DNA of 64,000 bases from Pyrenula massariospora (Eukaryota > Ascomycota > Eurotiomycetes > Pyrenulales > Pyrenulaceae). Positions 13,035-24,354 of this stretch are shown piece by piece. The stretch lies in contig JAGFMI010000016.1 in the NCBI GenBank assembly GCA_021030905.1, positions 806,001 to 870,000 of the forward strand. Direction: 5' to 3'. The translations under genes were made by a program, and so were the position numbers. The stretch's first letter is position 1. Each line of letters starts with the position of its first letter. The notes under the pieces were generated by a model. The model made no database searches and was not told where the DNA came from. It was given only the letters and a program-made list of their open reading frames with translations.

Positions 13035-14117
13035 CCAAATCGACTTTGTTGTAGTGCATGAGAAAAAGTAAGATGCTGTAGCTTGTCCACCTAAATGATC
13101 GGAAACGGGCCAACTGTGAGTCGAGATTTTCAGTAACAACAAGCGTGGAACAAGTCTCATCAAAACCACTCTGCGACTTTGGTCATAGGAGGTGAGCTCA
13201 GGGCTAAGCCGTTTTCGGACATTGGTGCCACAACTTCTACTGCTGCTCCTCTTTCGATCTTTCTCTCTTCGCCAATTCGATGAGTGGAAGTCACTTCGAA
13301 CGACATCCCGATTTTGAATTTCATTAATGTTTGGATTCGAATCGTCCAGGCCAACAGAAAGAGCGTCGACATTCGTTGTTTCTGAAGCGCAACATTGCCA
13401 TCTCGCGATAACAAAAGGACACTGTTAAGTCATCCATCTCGTACAAGTATGGTATTAGAAAGACCAGTTCTGCATGTATGAAATGTAAATGCCACCAAAT
13501 TTCATATATACACAGACGCTCTCATAGCTCTTGAGCCCACGATACGCTTTACGAAACCCTCTTCTTACTTTGCATCTTCAATGCAACACTCCTTCTGGAG
13601 AAGCTAGAATCATACCCGATCGTAAACAGAAGCCGAAATCTTTCTACGTCTAGGTAGTTTTGGTTTTCAAAATACTAATTACAGCTGGTGCTCGTGTATC
13701 TGTGAGCTTGTAAGTACTTTACATCTTCAAACTTCGTCAAGAGCATACGGCTCTCCGCTCCGCCAACCGGCAGGTCTATGCTGAAATCCTTTCCGACATC
13801 GGGATGTTTGGCGCTATTGTCGACGTGAGAACAATGCAGTTATATGAGGATGTAATGCGTATTCAAGACTGACCCTAAAATATGACTCCACGGACAGCCC
13901 TGAAGACCTCACATACTTCCGCCAGTAGTGAAGTGAGTGATAACCGCCAACGGCGTCCCTCCATCCTGCCTGGTATCATGTGCCCCCAGCCTCTTAATTG
14001 AACCCACCACCCAACTCTATCATTTCTATCATTTATACAGCTCTCGGCAACGCTATTTTTTCTCTTACTTTGACCACTCCAAAGCCTCAACTAGCCCATT
14101 GTATAGGTATTTCTGCG
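13035..14117. other. intergenic
   Basis: 3' flank of the TatD gene and promoter of the hypothetical gene. A small minus-strand frame at 13160-13414 has no recognisable features. Nothing else seen. Confidence 0.5.
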
Positions 14118-15773
14118 ATGGCGCTGCCTCAAATAGCTTCGCCAACGCTGCACCGCCGCTTCTCCACACAATTTCCTACCCAGAGCAGAATCACCATGGC
14201 GTCTTCACCGTACAATGATTTGTGTCTCGCTAGGTCGATGACACAAACCGACAATCAACACTCTGCTTTATCCGCGAGAGCTCATTGCTCCTATCCGACA
14301 CCGATGAAGACTGACCAAGCTTCCCATCTGTACTCTCCTCCACCGTCCAAATCAGTGTCATCGACCCATACTCTCAATATGTCGATAATGAGAGACCAAC
14401 CGTTGACTTCTATCTCACCTTACTCTATGGATCTCAACACCATCTCGGAGCCGAATTTCCACATTCCCACACCGCCGTTGAGAGACTCAGCGTTCACTTC
14501 CAGCTCACCGCTCTCCATGAACGTCCAAACGATTGCGCCGCCGACTTCACACATTCCGGATCCGCCAATAATGGCAATACCGCCGACACCGCCAACGTCT
14601 TTCAGATCTCCCGCGTCCCAATGTTCACCGCATACTCCAGCATCTCAAGTCTTACCATTTACCCCCTTGTGTCAGCCCTCGCCACTCACTCCAACACCTT
14701 TTCGAGCGGACTCACGAACGGATTATACAAATCTCTCGAGTGCCCGACTTCGCGAACTCCAGCGAACAAGCTCTTCTCCATCCTCGCCTCGAAATGGACA
14801 AGCTCATCCGTTTTCAGGTACCCCCGTCCCACGCAGGGTGCCCTCTGTGACCAAGGCTGACCACGAGGCTGGTGTGAAGAGAATACTCAGGGATCATTAT
14901 CGCCTGCTCAAAGAGATCATCGCTCTCGAGATACCACATCTACAAATGATCGATGAAACGACCATAATGAAAGAGGCGCGGAGACGCTGGCTCAGTGATC
15001 ACAATCAGTATTTTTCAAAATTCTGCCCGATCGCGTTTACCAAATTCCCTCACCTAGACCCCTCTTTTGTACAGCCTATATCTCTAAGTCGAATAACCAA
15101 TCAACAGCTCTACATGATCGCAATGGAAACAGCTATGAAACGTCGAATTGCTTCTCCTACAACGGATGAACAGCGAGATTCATTTAATCGTCTGAGCCAT
15201 TTGAAGTTCCTCGGCGCCTGGAAAGGATTCTACAAGGTCAGACTTCAGCAACTCCGCAATACTACTGCACAACAATCAGTTCTTGCAGACCATCGCGCGA
15301 ACAGAGAGGCTGGCTGTAATGGCATGAATGCTGATGCGATTATAAACTCCAATAATGCAGCCGATACCGACAATACTAGTGTTAGTATGAATGCTGGCAA
15401 CTCTTTCAATATCAGAGAGCCTACGACAGCTGTTGGCGCTAGCACAGATCACATATCTAGAGTCATCCAAGCAGCTGGCAGCGAGCAGGACGATACATCC
15501 ATTCCCCAGAATGTTATTGACCAAAACGGTCAGCCTGAAAGGTCTCCCAAACCAGTTTCAGACAGCCGACCCGCCCGACCGCAATTTGTTAACCTCAAAG
15601 ACCTTCTTCTCCACCCAGGCGCTTTTAATCATCAAGGCTTCAGGGTCAATAGCGACCGGAGATTGGGGTTGGGAAGAAAATGGCCTTTCAAAGAGGAAAG
15701 TATGGAGCCAGAGCATCCATTGTATTTGACCGTCTCAGCACCTCCTTGGCTTCTTGAGAAATTGAGACGCTGA
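14118..15773 (+). CDS. hypothetical protein, Pro/Ser/Thr-rich N-terminus
   Basis: Not recognised. A single open frame of 551 residues from ATG 14118; ATG 14196 is an alternative start. The first half is low-complexity Pro/Ser/Thr with repeated short phrases around H-I-P-x-P-P and looks disordered. Residues of about 250-380 are more ordered, helical and rich in Arg, Lys and aromatic residues (KRILRDHYRLLKEI, then KEARRRWLSDH). The last part is Asn/Ser-rich and then basic. There is no signal peptide or membrane helix. The length and codon periodicity suggest a real gene, perhaps nuclear, but no function is assigned. Confidence 0.55.
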   Translation: MALPQIASPTLHRRFSTQFPTQSRITMASSPYNDLCLARSMTQTDNQHSALSARAHCSYPTPMKTDQASHLYSPPPSKSVSSTHTLNMSIMRDQPLTSISPYSMDLNTISEPNFHIPTPPLRDSAFTSSSPLSMNVQTIAPPTSHIPDPPIMAIPPTPPTSFRSPASQCSPHTPASQVLPFTPLCQPSPLTPTPFRADSRTDYTNLSSARLRELQRTSSSPSSPRNGQAHPFSGTPVPRRVPSVTKADHEAGVKRILRDHYRLLKEIIALEIPHLQMIDETTIMKEARRRWLSDHNQYFSKFCPIAFTKFPHLDPSFVQPISLSRITNQQLYMIAMETAMKRRIASPTTDEQRDSFNRLSHLKFLGAWKGFYKVRLQQLRNTTAQQSVLADHRANREAGCNGMNADAIINSNNAADTDNTSVSMNAGNSFNIREPTTAVGASTDHISRVIQAAGSEQDDTSIPQNVIDQNGQPERSPKPVSDSRPARPQFVNLKDLLLHPGAFNHQGFRVNSDRRLGLGRKWPFKEESMEPEHPLYLTVSAPPWLLEKLRR

Positions 15774-17800
15774 ACTTGCTTTCTTGTATAGGTGGGGAGA
15801 GAGTTTGAAGACTAGCGCCTGGAACCCTGTGCTTGCACGGAGATGGCTGACGACCGAGCATATAGTTGCCTATAGCTACTGAATTACAATTGCATAACAT
15901 TTCAAATTACCTGTTCAACGAAGTTGCCCCGTTCTAATTTGGCGTTGCGTTTCGAAAGGCGTCTCAACGATTAGATCTTGACGACGAGCAAGTTCTCCAT
16001 CCAGATCCTAAAATTAAAAAACCAATACGCCGCAAGGATAGTCTACAGTTTTCTCTGCAGCACAGTAACTAATCTCTCTCGATACCACTTCACCTGTGTA
16101 CCTCGAATCCGCGCCCATACCTTATCTGACGTGGCGTTCACTTCTACAAAGTATCAACGTTCGTCATAGATCCGGAGTCTGTTGCACCGCAACGTATTCC
16201 TCTTGCGTTGCTGAGAACGCCGTAAAGAACCCGCGATTGCTGCACTTTCAAAGCAGACTTAGAGTGAGAGACTTCTTGTTGTTTGGTGCAGGCTTGGCGG
16301 AGAGTCTGACCTTAGAGGTCTTGTCACTGGTAGGCGTAGCCTAAACCTGCCCTAGTCCAATGCCTTGCATGAGTATGAGGTCGTGATCCCCTGATTCTCT
16401 CCTTTTTCTTTACTGCTGCGATCGGTTTCACAAAGAGTCACCATAGCCTGACCAGAGCGTATATGGTCTATTGCTCTGCAGCCTGTCGTTGATCTTCCGA
16501 CTTTATATTACGTACATTCAAGCCAGGCAACAAATCCCTTTCGGAGCGGCCCTACACCATCATGGCCAGTGCTGCGCACTCGAGTCCTCGACCTGCAGAG
16601 CAACGTTCCAGGGGTCGCGAGCCGCTCGTAGGGTATCTGTGCCCTGCTTGCCCTAAGGCCAATGATCCACACTCGCTTGGCGGTAATTGAAATGCACGCC
16701 GCTGCTTTCAACATCCCAATGACGCTTCATGCCCGATCTTTACGTCGCAATCTTCGAGTGGAGACAGCTCCTCGGCGTTAGTCTCCTTTTGTTCTCTCAA
16801 AGTCAATATATACTGGCGGCTCGAGATCGGGCTTATCGGCTCAAAATTTACTTCTGCATCCATAAAATAGGAGCCGTCATGGGGAATTCTTCCGAAGCTT
16901 CTCCTACCAGCTGCATATTAGCCGCTAAACTAGTGGTTCGCCGTTGGAACCATTCCATAATAGAAATCCACATTTCGAGAATCCCAACATCTTCCAGCCG
17001 ACTTCCGATCGAAGAACTCATTCATAGTCCTTCCCACCCCCTCCTTCTCCCCTGTTGCTTCCGCTCTGGACCCTACCCGCCAAGGCTCGATGGACTTGGC
17101 GTTCCCAGACAACTGCCTATTCCTCTTACGCTGTTCTTGGCTCTGCACCTTTATCTTTCTTTGGCTGCAGCTCATCACAAACTTCCTCGTACTGCAGTAG
17201 AAGCTTTTATCAGATCCTCCCAATCTAGGGGATTCGTCCAATACACATCGCGTGGTCTCTGCACAAGACCCTATCCGTTCTCGGGACAAGACAGAGGAAA
17301 GTAAAAAATCTCCGTGTGCTCAAGAAATACACCCACAGAATATCCTTACCTCGGCACGAAAGGCTATCAACGGCAATCTACCGCTCTATCAAGGTGGTAG
17401 CCTCACAAATTGCCTATACACTATAACCTTCTCACACCGACAGCATTCGTCCTATTTGATTCCGGATTTGGCAGGTGAAGTCTTCCTTCGGGATGGAGGT
17501 GAAGGCAATATTTTTACGCGTGACCTCCCGCCGTTCAGAACACGCCTTGCAAGCTAGCATCCTCCAAAATTTCATCCCTGTCTGGAACGAGCTGACGAGA
17601 ACAAGTGCCTGCAATGCCAATCCTTCAACGGCATGTTGACCCAGATTGGAAGGTTCGACACTGTGTGTAAGAGCAACTATCACAGACAGCATTTGAGTTG
17701 GACCTATATTTACCATTCGCTTGTCCCCACCATCCGTTCCTATATATTCTCTTCTGAACTGCTATAAGTCTTTCATTTCGTGCTCTTACTTTCGCTTATC
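15774..17800. other. long intergenic stretch, about 2 kb
   Basis: No supported gene. The longest open frame (16729-17304, plus strand) has no family resemblance. No transposon ends, tandem repeats or tRNA-like arms were seen. The final 100 bases are the pyrimidine-rich promoter and leader of the fungalysin gene. Confidence 0.5.
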
Positions 17801-20100
17801 ATGCATCTCTCCGCTGTACTTGCTCTTTTCAGCGTCCTTGTAGCGCAATCTCTCGCTCATCCGCTCCATGCGAATGCCAAATCCCGCAAATATCCTCTAC
17901 AGCGCCGCACTGTCGATGTCAACAGGTTCAGGTTACAAACCAACACCACCTACATTAACTCTACCGAAGTCGATAGTGGTGATGGCATCACCAAACGACA
18001 GACAGCAGACTACATTCAGGCCGCTACAGATGCAGTGAAACAGGCAGCTCCTGATGCCACATTCCGCCTTGTCGATGACCATTACATTGGAAAAAACGGC
18101 GTCGCCCACGTGCATTTCAAGCAGACAGTTAGTGATCTGGATATCGATAATGCAGATTTTAATGTCAATGTACGTTGTCCCTATCGACTAGACAAAGACA
18201 CAAATGTACCCAAGGAAACACCGTGGGTACTGCGTAATCGATTGTTTACCTAGCGGAAATAGATGTGTTTAGGACAAACCGAAACCGGATTTTGGATTGT
18301 CTTAGGACACAGTTTCTCACAATAGAGTAGACTTACTAATACGCATGTGTAGATCGGGAAAGACGGGACGGTTTTTTCATACGGAAGTTCTTTCTACTCT
18401 GGGAACATTCCCAGCACCAAAGCAAAGCGTCAGTCTGTCAGCCCTGTTCAAGCTCTTCAAGGTGTCAACAATGCACTGGAGCTGGCTATTTCCACAACTG
18501 GTGCCAGTGCGCAATCTGACGGAGCGGAGACCTACACGATTACGGGCACTAGTGGCGCTGAGTCCGATCCGAAGGCAAAGCTTGTGTATTTCCAGACCCC
18601 CGGAAATACTCTCGCACTTGCTTGGAGGGTCGAAACAGACATCTACAGCAATTGGCTGTTGTCTTATGGTAATGCGGCGGATACGCAGGATATTCTTGGG
18701 GTTGTCGATTATTCTGCTGATGTGACCTATGAAGTCTTGTACGATACTCTCGCATGACCCTTAAAGGTCTTGACTAATGTACATCTAGTCCTTGGGGGAC
18801 CAATGATCCTACTGAGGGCGACAGAGATATTGTGGCCAACCCATGGGACCCTGTCGCCTCAGAATTCACCTGGCAAGGAGACGGCTTTTCGCAGTATGAC
18901 ACAACCTGGGGCAACAACGGAATTGCACAAACTAATTGGAACAACACTCGAACTTACTTGGACAATCCTCGACCATACAGTGCCGATGACACCTTTGTCT
19001 ATCCTCTGAATTTGAATGAGACGGATTTCCATGTTTATGCCAATGCCTCAGTCACTCAATTATTTTACACAGCCAACAAATATCATGATCTTTTATACGA
19101 ACTCGGTTTCACTGAAGCCGCCGGCAACTTCGAGACCAATAACGACGGTCAAGGTGGTAATGGCTCCGACTTTGTCATTCTCAACGCGCAGGATGGTTCT
19201 GGTCTGAACAATGCGAACTTTGCAACACCCCCTGATGGCCAGCCTGGTCGGATGAGAAGTATGTCCCGTCCACCTATGACGGAGATGCCGTGATTAACGT
19301 GAGACACAAAATAGTGTACATTTGGAACTACACCTTCCCCGTACGCGACTGCACCTTCGAAGCCGACGTCGTCGTCCACGAGTACACCCACGGCCTCTCC
19401 AACCGCCTCACCGGCGGCCCCGCCAACACCGCCTGCCTCAACGTCCTCGAATCCGGCGGCATGGGCGAGGGCTGGAGCGACTTCATGGCGACCGCCGTCC
19501 GCATCAAAACCACCGACACCCGCACCACCGACTACGCCATCGGCGCCTGGGTCTACAACAAACCCACCGGCCTGCGCTCGTACCCCTACTCCACCTCCCT
19601 GACCACCGACCCGCTCACCTACGCCAGCACCAACGCGCTCAACGAGGTCCACGCTATCGGCACCATGTGGGCGTCGGCCCTGTACGAGGTGCTGTGGAAC
19701 CTCATCGACGCGCACGGCATCAATGGCGCGGACCGCCCGTCCTACGATGCAAGCGGGATCGCGACGGATGGGAGGTACTTGGCGATGCAGCTTGTGATTG
19801 ATGGGATGGCCTTGTAAGCTCCCTTCTCTTCTCTCCCTTTCCCTATTCAACACCCTCACATTCTACAACTGCAAACTGATTCCTCCCCCCTTTTTCCAAA
19901 ACAGACAACCTTGCAACCCAACCATGATCCAGGCCCGCGACGCCATCATCGACGCCGACATCATCCTCACCAACGGCACAAACCGGTGTGGCCTGTGGAC
20001 TGCCTTCGCGAAGCGGGGCCTTGGATCGAGCGCCAGTCGAGGACCGCCGAATGGTGCGGCACGGGTTGAGAGCTTTGATGTGCCGGACGACGTTTGTTAG
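17801..20100 (+). CDS. secreted M36 metalloprotease (fungalysin)
   Basis: Extracellular zinc metalloendopeptidase that degrades proteins such as elastin and keratin. Exons 17801-18169, 18353-18738, 18789-19258, 19315-19813 and 19905-20100 give 639 residues, the normal length. A signal peptide ([19 protein letters not shown]) is followed by a fungalysin propeptide with a Lys-Arg site (TKRQ) and then the catalytic domain. The zinc motif HEYTHG starts at about residue 430 and is followed by [10 protein letters not shown], which carries the third ligand Glu. The first intron (183 nt) is long for this locus. All joins keep frame and give the expected phrases VFPWG, GRMRMY and ALQPCNP. Exons 4 and 5 are far more GC-rich than exons 1-3. 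Confidence 0.93.
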
Positions 20101-20544
20101 TGGTTTTTGCGCGCTTTCTCGTTGCGATCTGGGCGTAGGGGCTCCTTTGACAGACGGCTGTCGCGAGCTTTTGCGTGATACTGTGAAGCAGTGCGTTGCA
20201 TGTAGGTCCTACGGTGAAGGGGAGGTATGGCTAGCTATTAGGTAACTACAATATTACTGCGTTGGTTTGTGCTAAACTGGTCAAGAAGATTGCTACAGAT
20301 CCATCGCCTTAGCAGACATTAGTAGAGCTGCCTACCCGAAGTGTACAGCCGTCCAGAAACGAGCTTCATTAAACACCATTTCTAATATCATGTTTTCTAA
20401 CAGTGTATTCAATTTCATTATTCTAAGTGTCACGAACGGTATAGCTAATGGGTATCATGTACTGTTGCTCCATGTCTCATCCCTAGATGACCTCCGTCAC
20501 ACTCCTATATGCATTACCTCCTCGTGCCAGCTCCTTCCGAATCA
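20101..20544. other. intergenic between convergent genes
   Basis: Shared 3' flank of the fungalysin gene and the bHLH gene. Nothing recognised. Confidence 0.5.
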
Positions 20545-22098
20545 TCACCTAGAGACCAGCAAGTCCTTTCTATCCGCCTTGATCCTCGTCATCGTCTCCA
20601 GGATCCTTTTCAGCCCCGTCGCCGCATCTTCCCCCCTCCCTCCTACTTCATCCATGTCGAAGAAGAGCCTCGGCTCCCTTTCCAGCTCCCTTTTACCTTT
20701 CCTACACTGCAAATCCAGCTCTTCAACATCTATCCCTTCCACTAACGCCCTGTTCCATAGTGCCAGGTTCCCCCGGCGAAGCTCCAGAACCCACTTTACC
20801 ACAGCCTTATGCTTGCCCCCGAGAGTCTTGGAATTGATTTCAACGGAGCTAGGTACGGATTTGAAAAGCTTGTCTCGGAGGCCTTTAAAGATATCGCGGC
20901 GGCGCTTCTCTGACTCGTTGTGCCGCTGGCGACGCTCTTCGGCAGTCTTGGGAATGGCCTTCTTGGCTTTGGCTTGGCCAGCAGACGAAGGGGCCGCAGG
21001 AGAGTCAGGGCTGCCTTGGGTCTTTTGCTTGCGCTTACGCGAGGAATGGACCGGTGTTGTCGGTTCGGAGGAGGGCGTCGGTGATGCGTTCGGATCGGAC
21101 CTTGTTGGTGAGGTTGTACGGTTAGGGGATGCCATTGGCCGATTTCTTTTGGGCTTTTTGGCGGAGACGAGCTTCGCTTTGATACTATTTGCCGATTTTC
21201 CTGTGCTGTCCTCGTAGTCTAGTCCAGCTGCCTCTGCATCGCGCTTTGTCTTACGCAGGATGGGACTTTGTGGAATGAGATCTGAGACTCCAGGTGCGTG
21301 AACATTGTAGTGGACAACTTGGTTTTGATATCGTTCTATCGCGGCAGTTCCTCTAGCAACAGCTGGAGGAGGGTGATATGTGGTTTGCTGAAAGCCAGGA
21401 TCGTTGCCGAAAGTAGGTGCTGGTGCTGGTGCTGGTGCATGAGCAGAGCTATAGCTTAATGGAACAGATGACGTAAAGTTTGGAAGAGACGCTGTATGAG
21501 CCAAGCTCAACAGGCCTGCCGGGGTCATGTGAGGGTTGGAATTGAAAGGATTCATGTATCCAAAAGGGCCAACAGGAGTATTGCTGTTGGCGGTAACATG
21601 TGCAGAATTAGGTCGCGAACCATCAAATGCAGAATTCGGACGGGTATTATCGTATATGGTGCGTTCTACGGTGAGCCCGTATGTAGGTATTCCGCCAGTC
21701 GTTGTACTACCACCAGTCATGAACAGCCCTGCCTGAGTTGTTAGGGCTTGAGGAGAGACGTAGCGGCCGCTCTGTTCTATTCCAGACAAAGCCATCTCAG
21801 AGTATTTGCCATCCCACTGGCTACCATGGGGAGTTTGGGCGTATTCGTTGTTCAGAGGGGATTGCCCGATGAGTGGATCGAAGGGAGAGGGCGCTGCACT
21901 CCAAATATCCATGACAACCTCTCCTGTGAAAGGGTTCTCTTCAGGCATTTCCGGAGGCATGAGGTTGACGGAAGGGCCATCGAGCTGTTTCTTGAGCCAG
22001 GCACTGAGAGCATTGGAGTTGTCGAGGTGGCTCGGTGGGTGTGCGTTCGAAGTGAGGGAAGAAAGCGGTGCGCCGCCGCGGTCTACCTCGACACTCAT
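20545..22098 (-). CDS. bHLH transcription factor
   Basis: Probable nuclear E-box-binding regulator; target genes unknown. Uninterrupted 517-residue frame; ATG at 22098 is the first in frame. The N-terminal 380 residues are Pro/Ser/Asn-rich, with an Ala-Pro repeat and a Lys/Arg-rich stretch that may be a nuclear localisation signal. The bHLH is at about 387-443: basic region RRQRHNESEKRRRD (with the His, Glu and Arg that read CANNTG), helix 1 IFKGLRDKLF, a loop of about 18 residues, and helix 2 KHKAVVKWVLELRRG. The C-terminal tail carries another charged helix. It is transcribed in the same direction as the Gag1-like gene upstream of it. Confidence 0.85.
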   Translation of the reverse strand: MSVEVDRGGAPLSSLTSNAHPPSHLDNSNALSAWLKKQLDGPSVNLMPPEMPEENPFTGEVVMDIWSAAPSPFDPLIGQSPLNNEYAQTPHGSQWDGKYSEMALSGIEQSGRYVSPQALTTQAGLFMTGGSTTTGGIPTYGLTVERTIYDNTRPNSAFDGSRPNSAHVTANSNTPVGPFGYMNPFNSNPHMTPAGLLSLAHTASLPNFTSSVPLSYSSAHAPAPAPAPTFGNDPGFQQTTYHPPPAVARGTAAIERYQNQVVHYNVHAPGVSDLIPQSPILRKTKRDAEAAGLDYEDSTGKSANSIKAKLVSAKKPKRNRPMASPNRTTSPTRSDPNASPTPSSEPTTPVHSSRKRKQKTQGSPDSPAAPSSAGQAKAKKAIPKTAEERRQRHNESEKRRRDIFKGLRDKLFKSVPSSVEINSKTLGGKHKAVVKWVLELRRGNLALWNRALVEGIDVEELDLQCRKGKRELEREPRLFFDMDEVGGRGEDAATGLKRILETMTRIKADRKDLLVSR

Positions 22099-22998
22099 GG
22101 TAGAGAGAATAATCTTCGATTTTGTGTTGCCACGCAAGTATCGTAGAACGCGTCACTCTTTGGTAGCGGCAACCAGGATTAATGCGTCCGCGTGGTGGTG
22201 AGGGATGCAGAGAGGTCTTTGCGATCCGATGGGATTTGGAGTTGCAGCGGGATTTTCACATGTTCTGTCGGCAGGGTGCCTTGATCTTCGTCGAACGGCT
22301 GCCCGAATAAAATGCAGTCAATTCGTAGGGTTGTACTATGTTTGAGGCGGCAGTTTATTCGGGCAATGGCATGACATGTGGGTCAGTGGGTGCCAAGCCA
22401 AGCCCTTCAGGTCACGCGTGGAGCAAGACAAGTCTTCCACTCCACAATCGGAGATACTCTAAAGGATAGGCGTCAATTTGGAAGAGATGGGGGAAAAATT
22501 TCGGAAGGACAAGAGCAAGGGGATAAACATGTCTGGATTACAGGCAAAAGCTGCAAATTGAAGCATCTTCCCTATCGCAACGCATGCTCAGACATTTTCA
22601 AGTCACGGTGACACCCTATGAATTCTTCACCCTTAAAACGGACTGAGAAAATTACGTTCTGACAAATGTACATTAAGTACCTGAAGCATAGGCGACTGTC
22701 TCGACTGTCATGTACATAAATAAGAAACGAAGACCGATGGTTCCAGAGAAGATCTTGGTAGGGCATATGCTAACACTGCGGGAAGTCTGGAAGGACTGTG
22801 TCACTCAAGACGAAGCTTGGACAATCTGGATAGCATTGACCAGTAAACGATGAAAATTCTAATCTGGACATCTTCAGCTTAAAGTTTTCGCATCACCATA
22901 ATCATGTTCCTTATCAGGCGTCTGTAATGAGTACAGTATGACGGCTCCTTGTTGCGAAGTATCTCATGGCTCAACCTGGAAGCTGTGGATTCTCCCAG
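22099..22998. other. intergenic; promoter of the bHLH gene
   Basis: About 900 bases between two minus-strand genes: promoter of the bHLH gene and 3' flank of the Gag1-like gene. No convincing coding frame. Confidence 0.5.
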
Positions 22999-24354
22999 TC
23001 ACTGGCCCAGAATGTCTTCATCCCATTCCATATCTTCATCATGCTCCTCTTGCTCAGCCATGCTGCCAGCTCTGCTGTTGCCGCTCTCACTGTGTAGCTT
23101 GTGGCCCTTTAGCCCAAAGGCTTTCCTAACGGCACCACCCATTCCACCAATGCTTCCCCCCTTTCGATGATGGTGTGGGCTGTCATGATCCTTGTCTCTC
23201 CCGAGCCTGGCTATCTTCATTGCCTCTCTTTTCGCCTGCGCCACAACTCCGCTGGCAGTTCCTTTCACAGCTCTTTCGTCTGCGATGCCATCGTTTGGTG
23301 CTTTTGGCGGCCAGTTGCCCTCCTCTTTCCAGCCGTGAAATAGAGCTTTCACAAGATGAGGGAGAGGGATTGGAACCGATGGACTCAAGCTTTGCACAAT
23401 TACCTTGCTGTATATCATTGGGTAAAGCTTTGGTCCAATCCCTGCGCGGACCACATTCGTTTCCGGTATCAACGGCGGGTGGATAGGCAGGTACGGACCG
23501 GCACAATCGGATGAGCTGTCGCTGTCGAGGCCAGATTTATCGAATTCCAGGTCAGAATGAGAGTCAGGCGGTGACAAGGGTCGTATTGCAGCCTGGTCGC
23601 CATGCATGCCTACAGTCGTAGAGTCTGCTGAGCTATTTTCCGCATCGTTATGAAACTTGCGCGTTCTTCGCCGCAACGCTTCGGGTGGCTTTGTCTTCGT
23701 AGCACCAGTCCAGGCATTTCGCCTCGCGGTCCACGTGCGCAGGCCAATGTTCCATTCCATCTCGTCTTTCTCTTTCTTGCGCTTTGCCTTTCTTCTAGCT
23801 CGTATTGTATTGCCTACATCTTCCGGGCTCTCAAACTTGAAATGTTGCTGGTCATTTGCCTCGCCATCCGCCCACATGGGATCCCGAGCGTCATGATAGC
23901 CTTCCTCATCAGTTGTCTGATCTGACGAACCCGACTGTCTTCTCACATAGTCAATTGGGTCCCTATTGACTTGCACCAACCCGCTCGTGTCGCGAGGATC
24001 TGGGCCCGAGTATGTTTTGGCAAAGGGCGGATTCGAAGAAGATGGGTCGAATTCCCAGTCAGTGCGAATGCAATCCCTGACAATTCGTTTTGCGGCTCTC
24101 GCCGCCTCTTTGTAGGTCTCGTCGTGCTTGGAAGGTGGTTTCGGAGTATTTGCTTGGGAAGGTGAGGATTTAGAGGCCTTTTCTGTCGGCGGGTCTGCAG
24201 GGATCGAAGATGAAGGACGCCGAAACTTTCGATGAAAAGAGTAGAAATGCGAATGGTGGGAACTGTTGGTGGTATGAGGATCACTAGGAGCAGGTGATGC
24301 AGGAGAAAGGAGTGAGGTTGGTGGAAGTGGCCTTGGGTTCCGCGGGTCTACCAT
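22999..24354 (-). CDS. Gag1-like clamp (DUF4050-type) protein
   Basis: Single 451-residue frame. The N-terminus is Pro/Ser-rich. The region at about 75-235 contains a conserved-looking block with WTARRNAWTGA. A second block at about 300-350 (YSKVIVQSLSPSVPIPLPHLVKAL, with GWKEEGNWPP) resembles the fungal Gag1-like clamp domain formerly called DUF4050; I quote it in two pieces, and the match is from memory. A His/Gly-rich stretch precedes an acidic C-terminus. Function is unknown; the family has been linked to intracellular scaffolding. No signal peptide or membrane helix. Confidence 0.65.
   Translation of the reverse strand: MVDPRNPRPLPPTSLLSPASPAPSDPHTTNSSHHSHFYSFHRKFRRPSSSIPADPPTEKASKSSPSQANTPKPPSKHDETYKEAARAAKRIVRDCIRTDWEFDPSSSNPPFAKTYSGPDPRDTSGLVQVNRDPIDYVRRQSGSSDQTTDEEGYHDARDPMWADGEANDQQHFKFESPEDVGNTIRARRKAKRKKEKDEMEWNIGLRTWTARRNAWTGATKTKPPEALRRRTRKFHNDAENSSADSTTVGMHGDQAAIRPLSPPDSHSDLEFDKSGLDSDSSSDCAGPYLPIHPPLIPETNVVRAGIGPKLYPMIYSKVIVQSLSPSVPIPLPHLVKALFHGWKEEGNWPPKAPNDGIADERAVKGTASGVVAQAKREAMKIARLGRDKDHDSPHHHRKGGSIGGMGGAVRKAFGLKGHKLHSESGNSRAGSMAEQEEHDEDMEWDEDILGQ

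Noticed and set aside
16729-17304. 191-codon plus-strand open frame
   Set aside because: Starts with ATG but has no domain, no conserved-looking blocks and a competing antisense frame; not listed as a gene.
19149-19859. 236-codon minus-strand open frame
   Set aside because: Shadow of the GC-rich fungalysin exon 4 on the other strand; it runs through confirmed splice sites and reads as Val/Gly/Arg low complexity.
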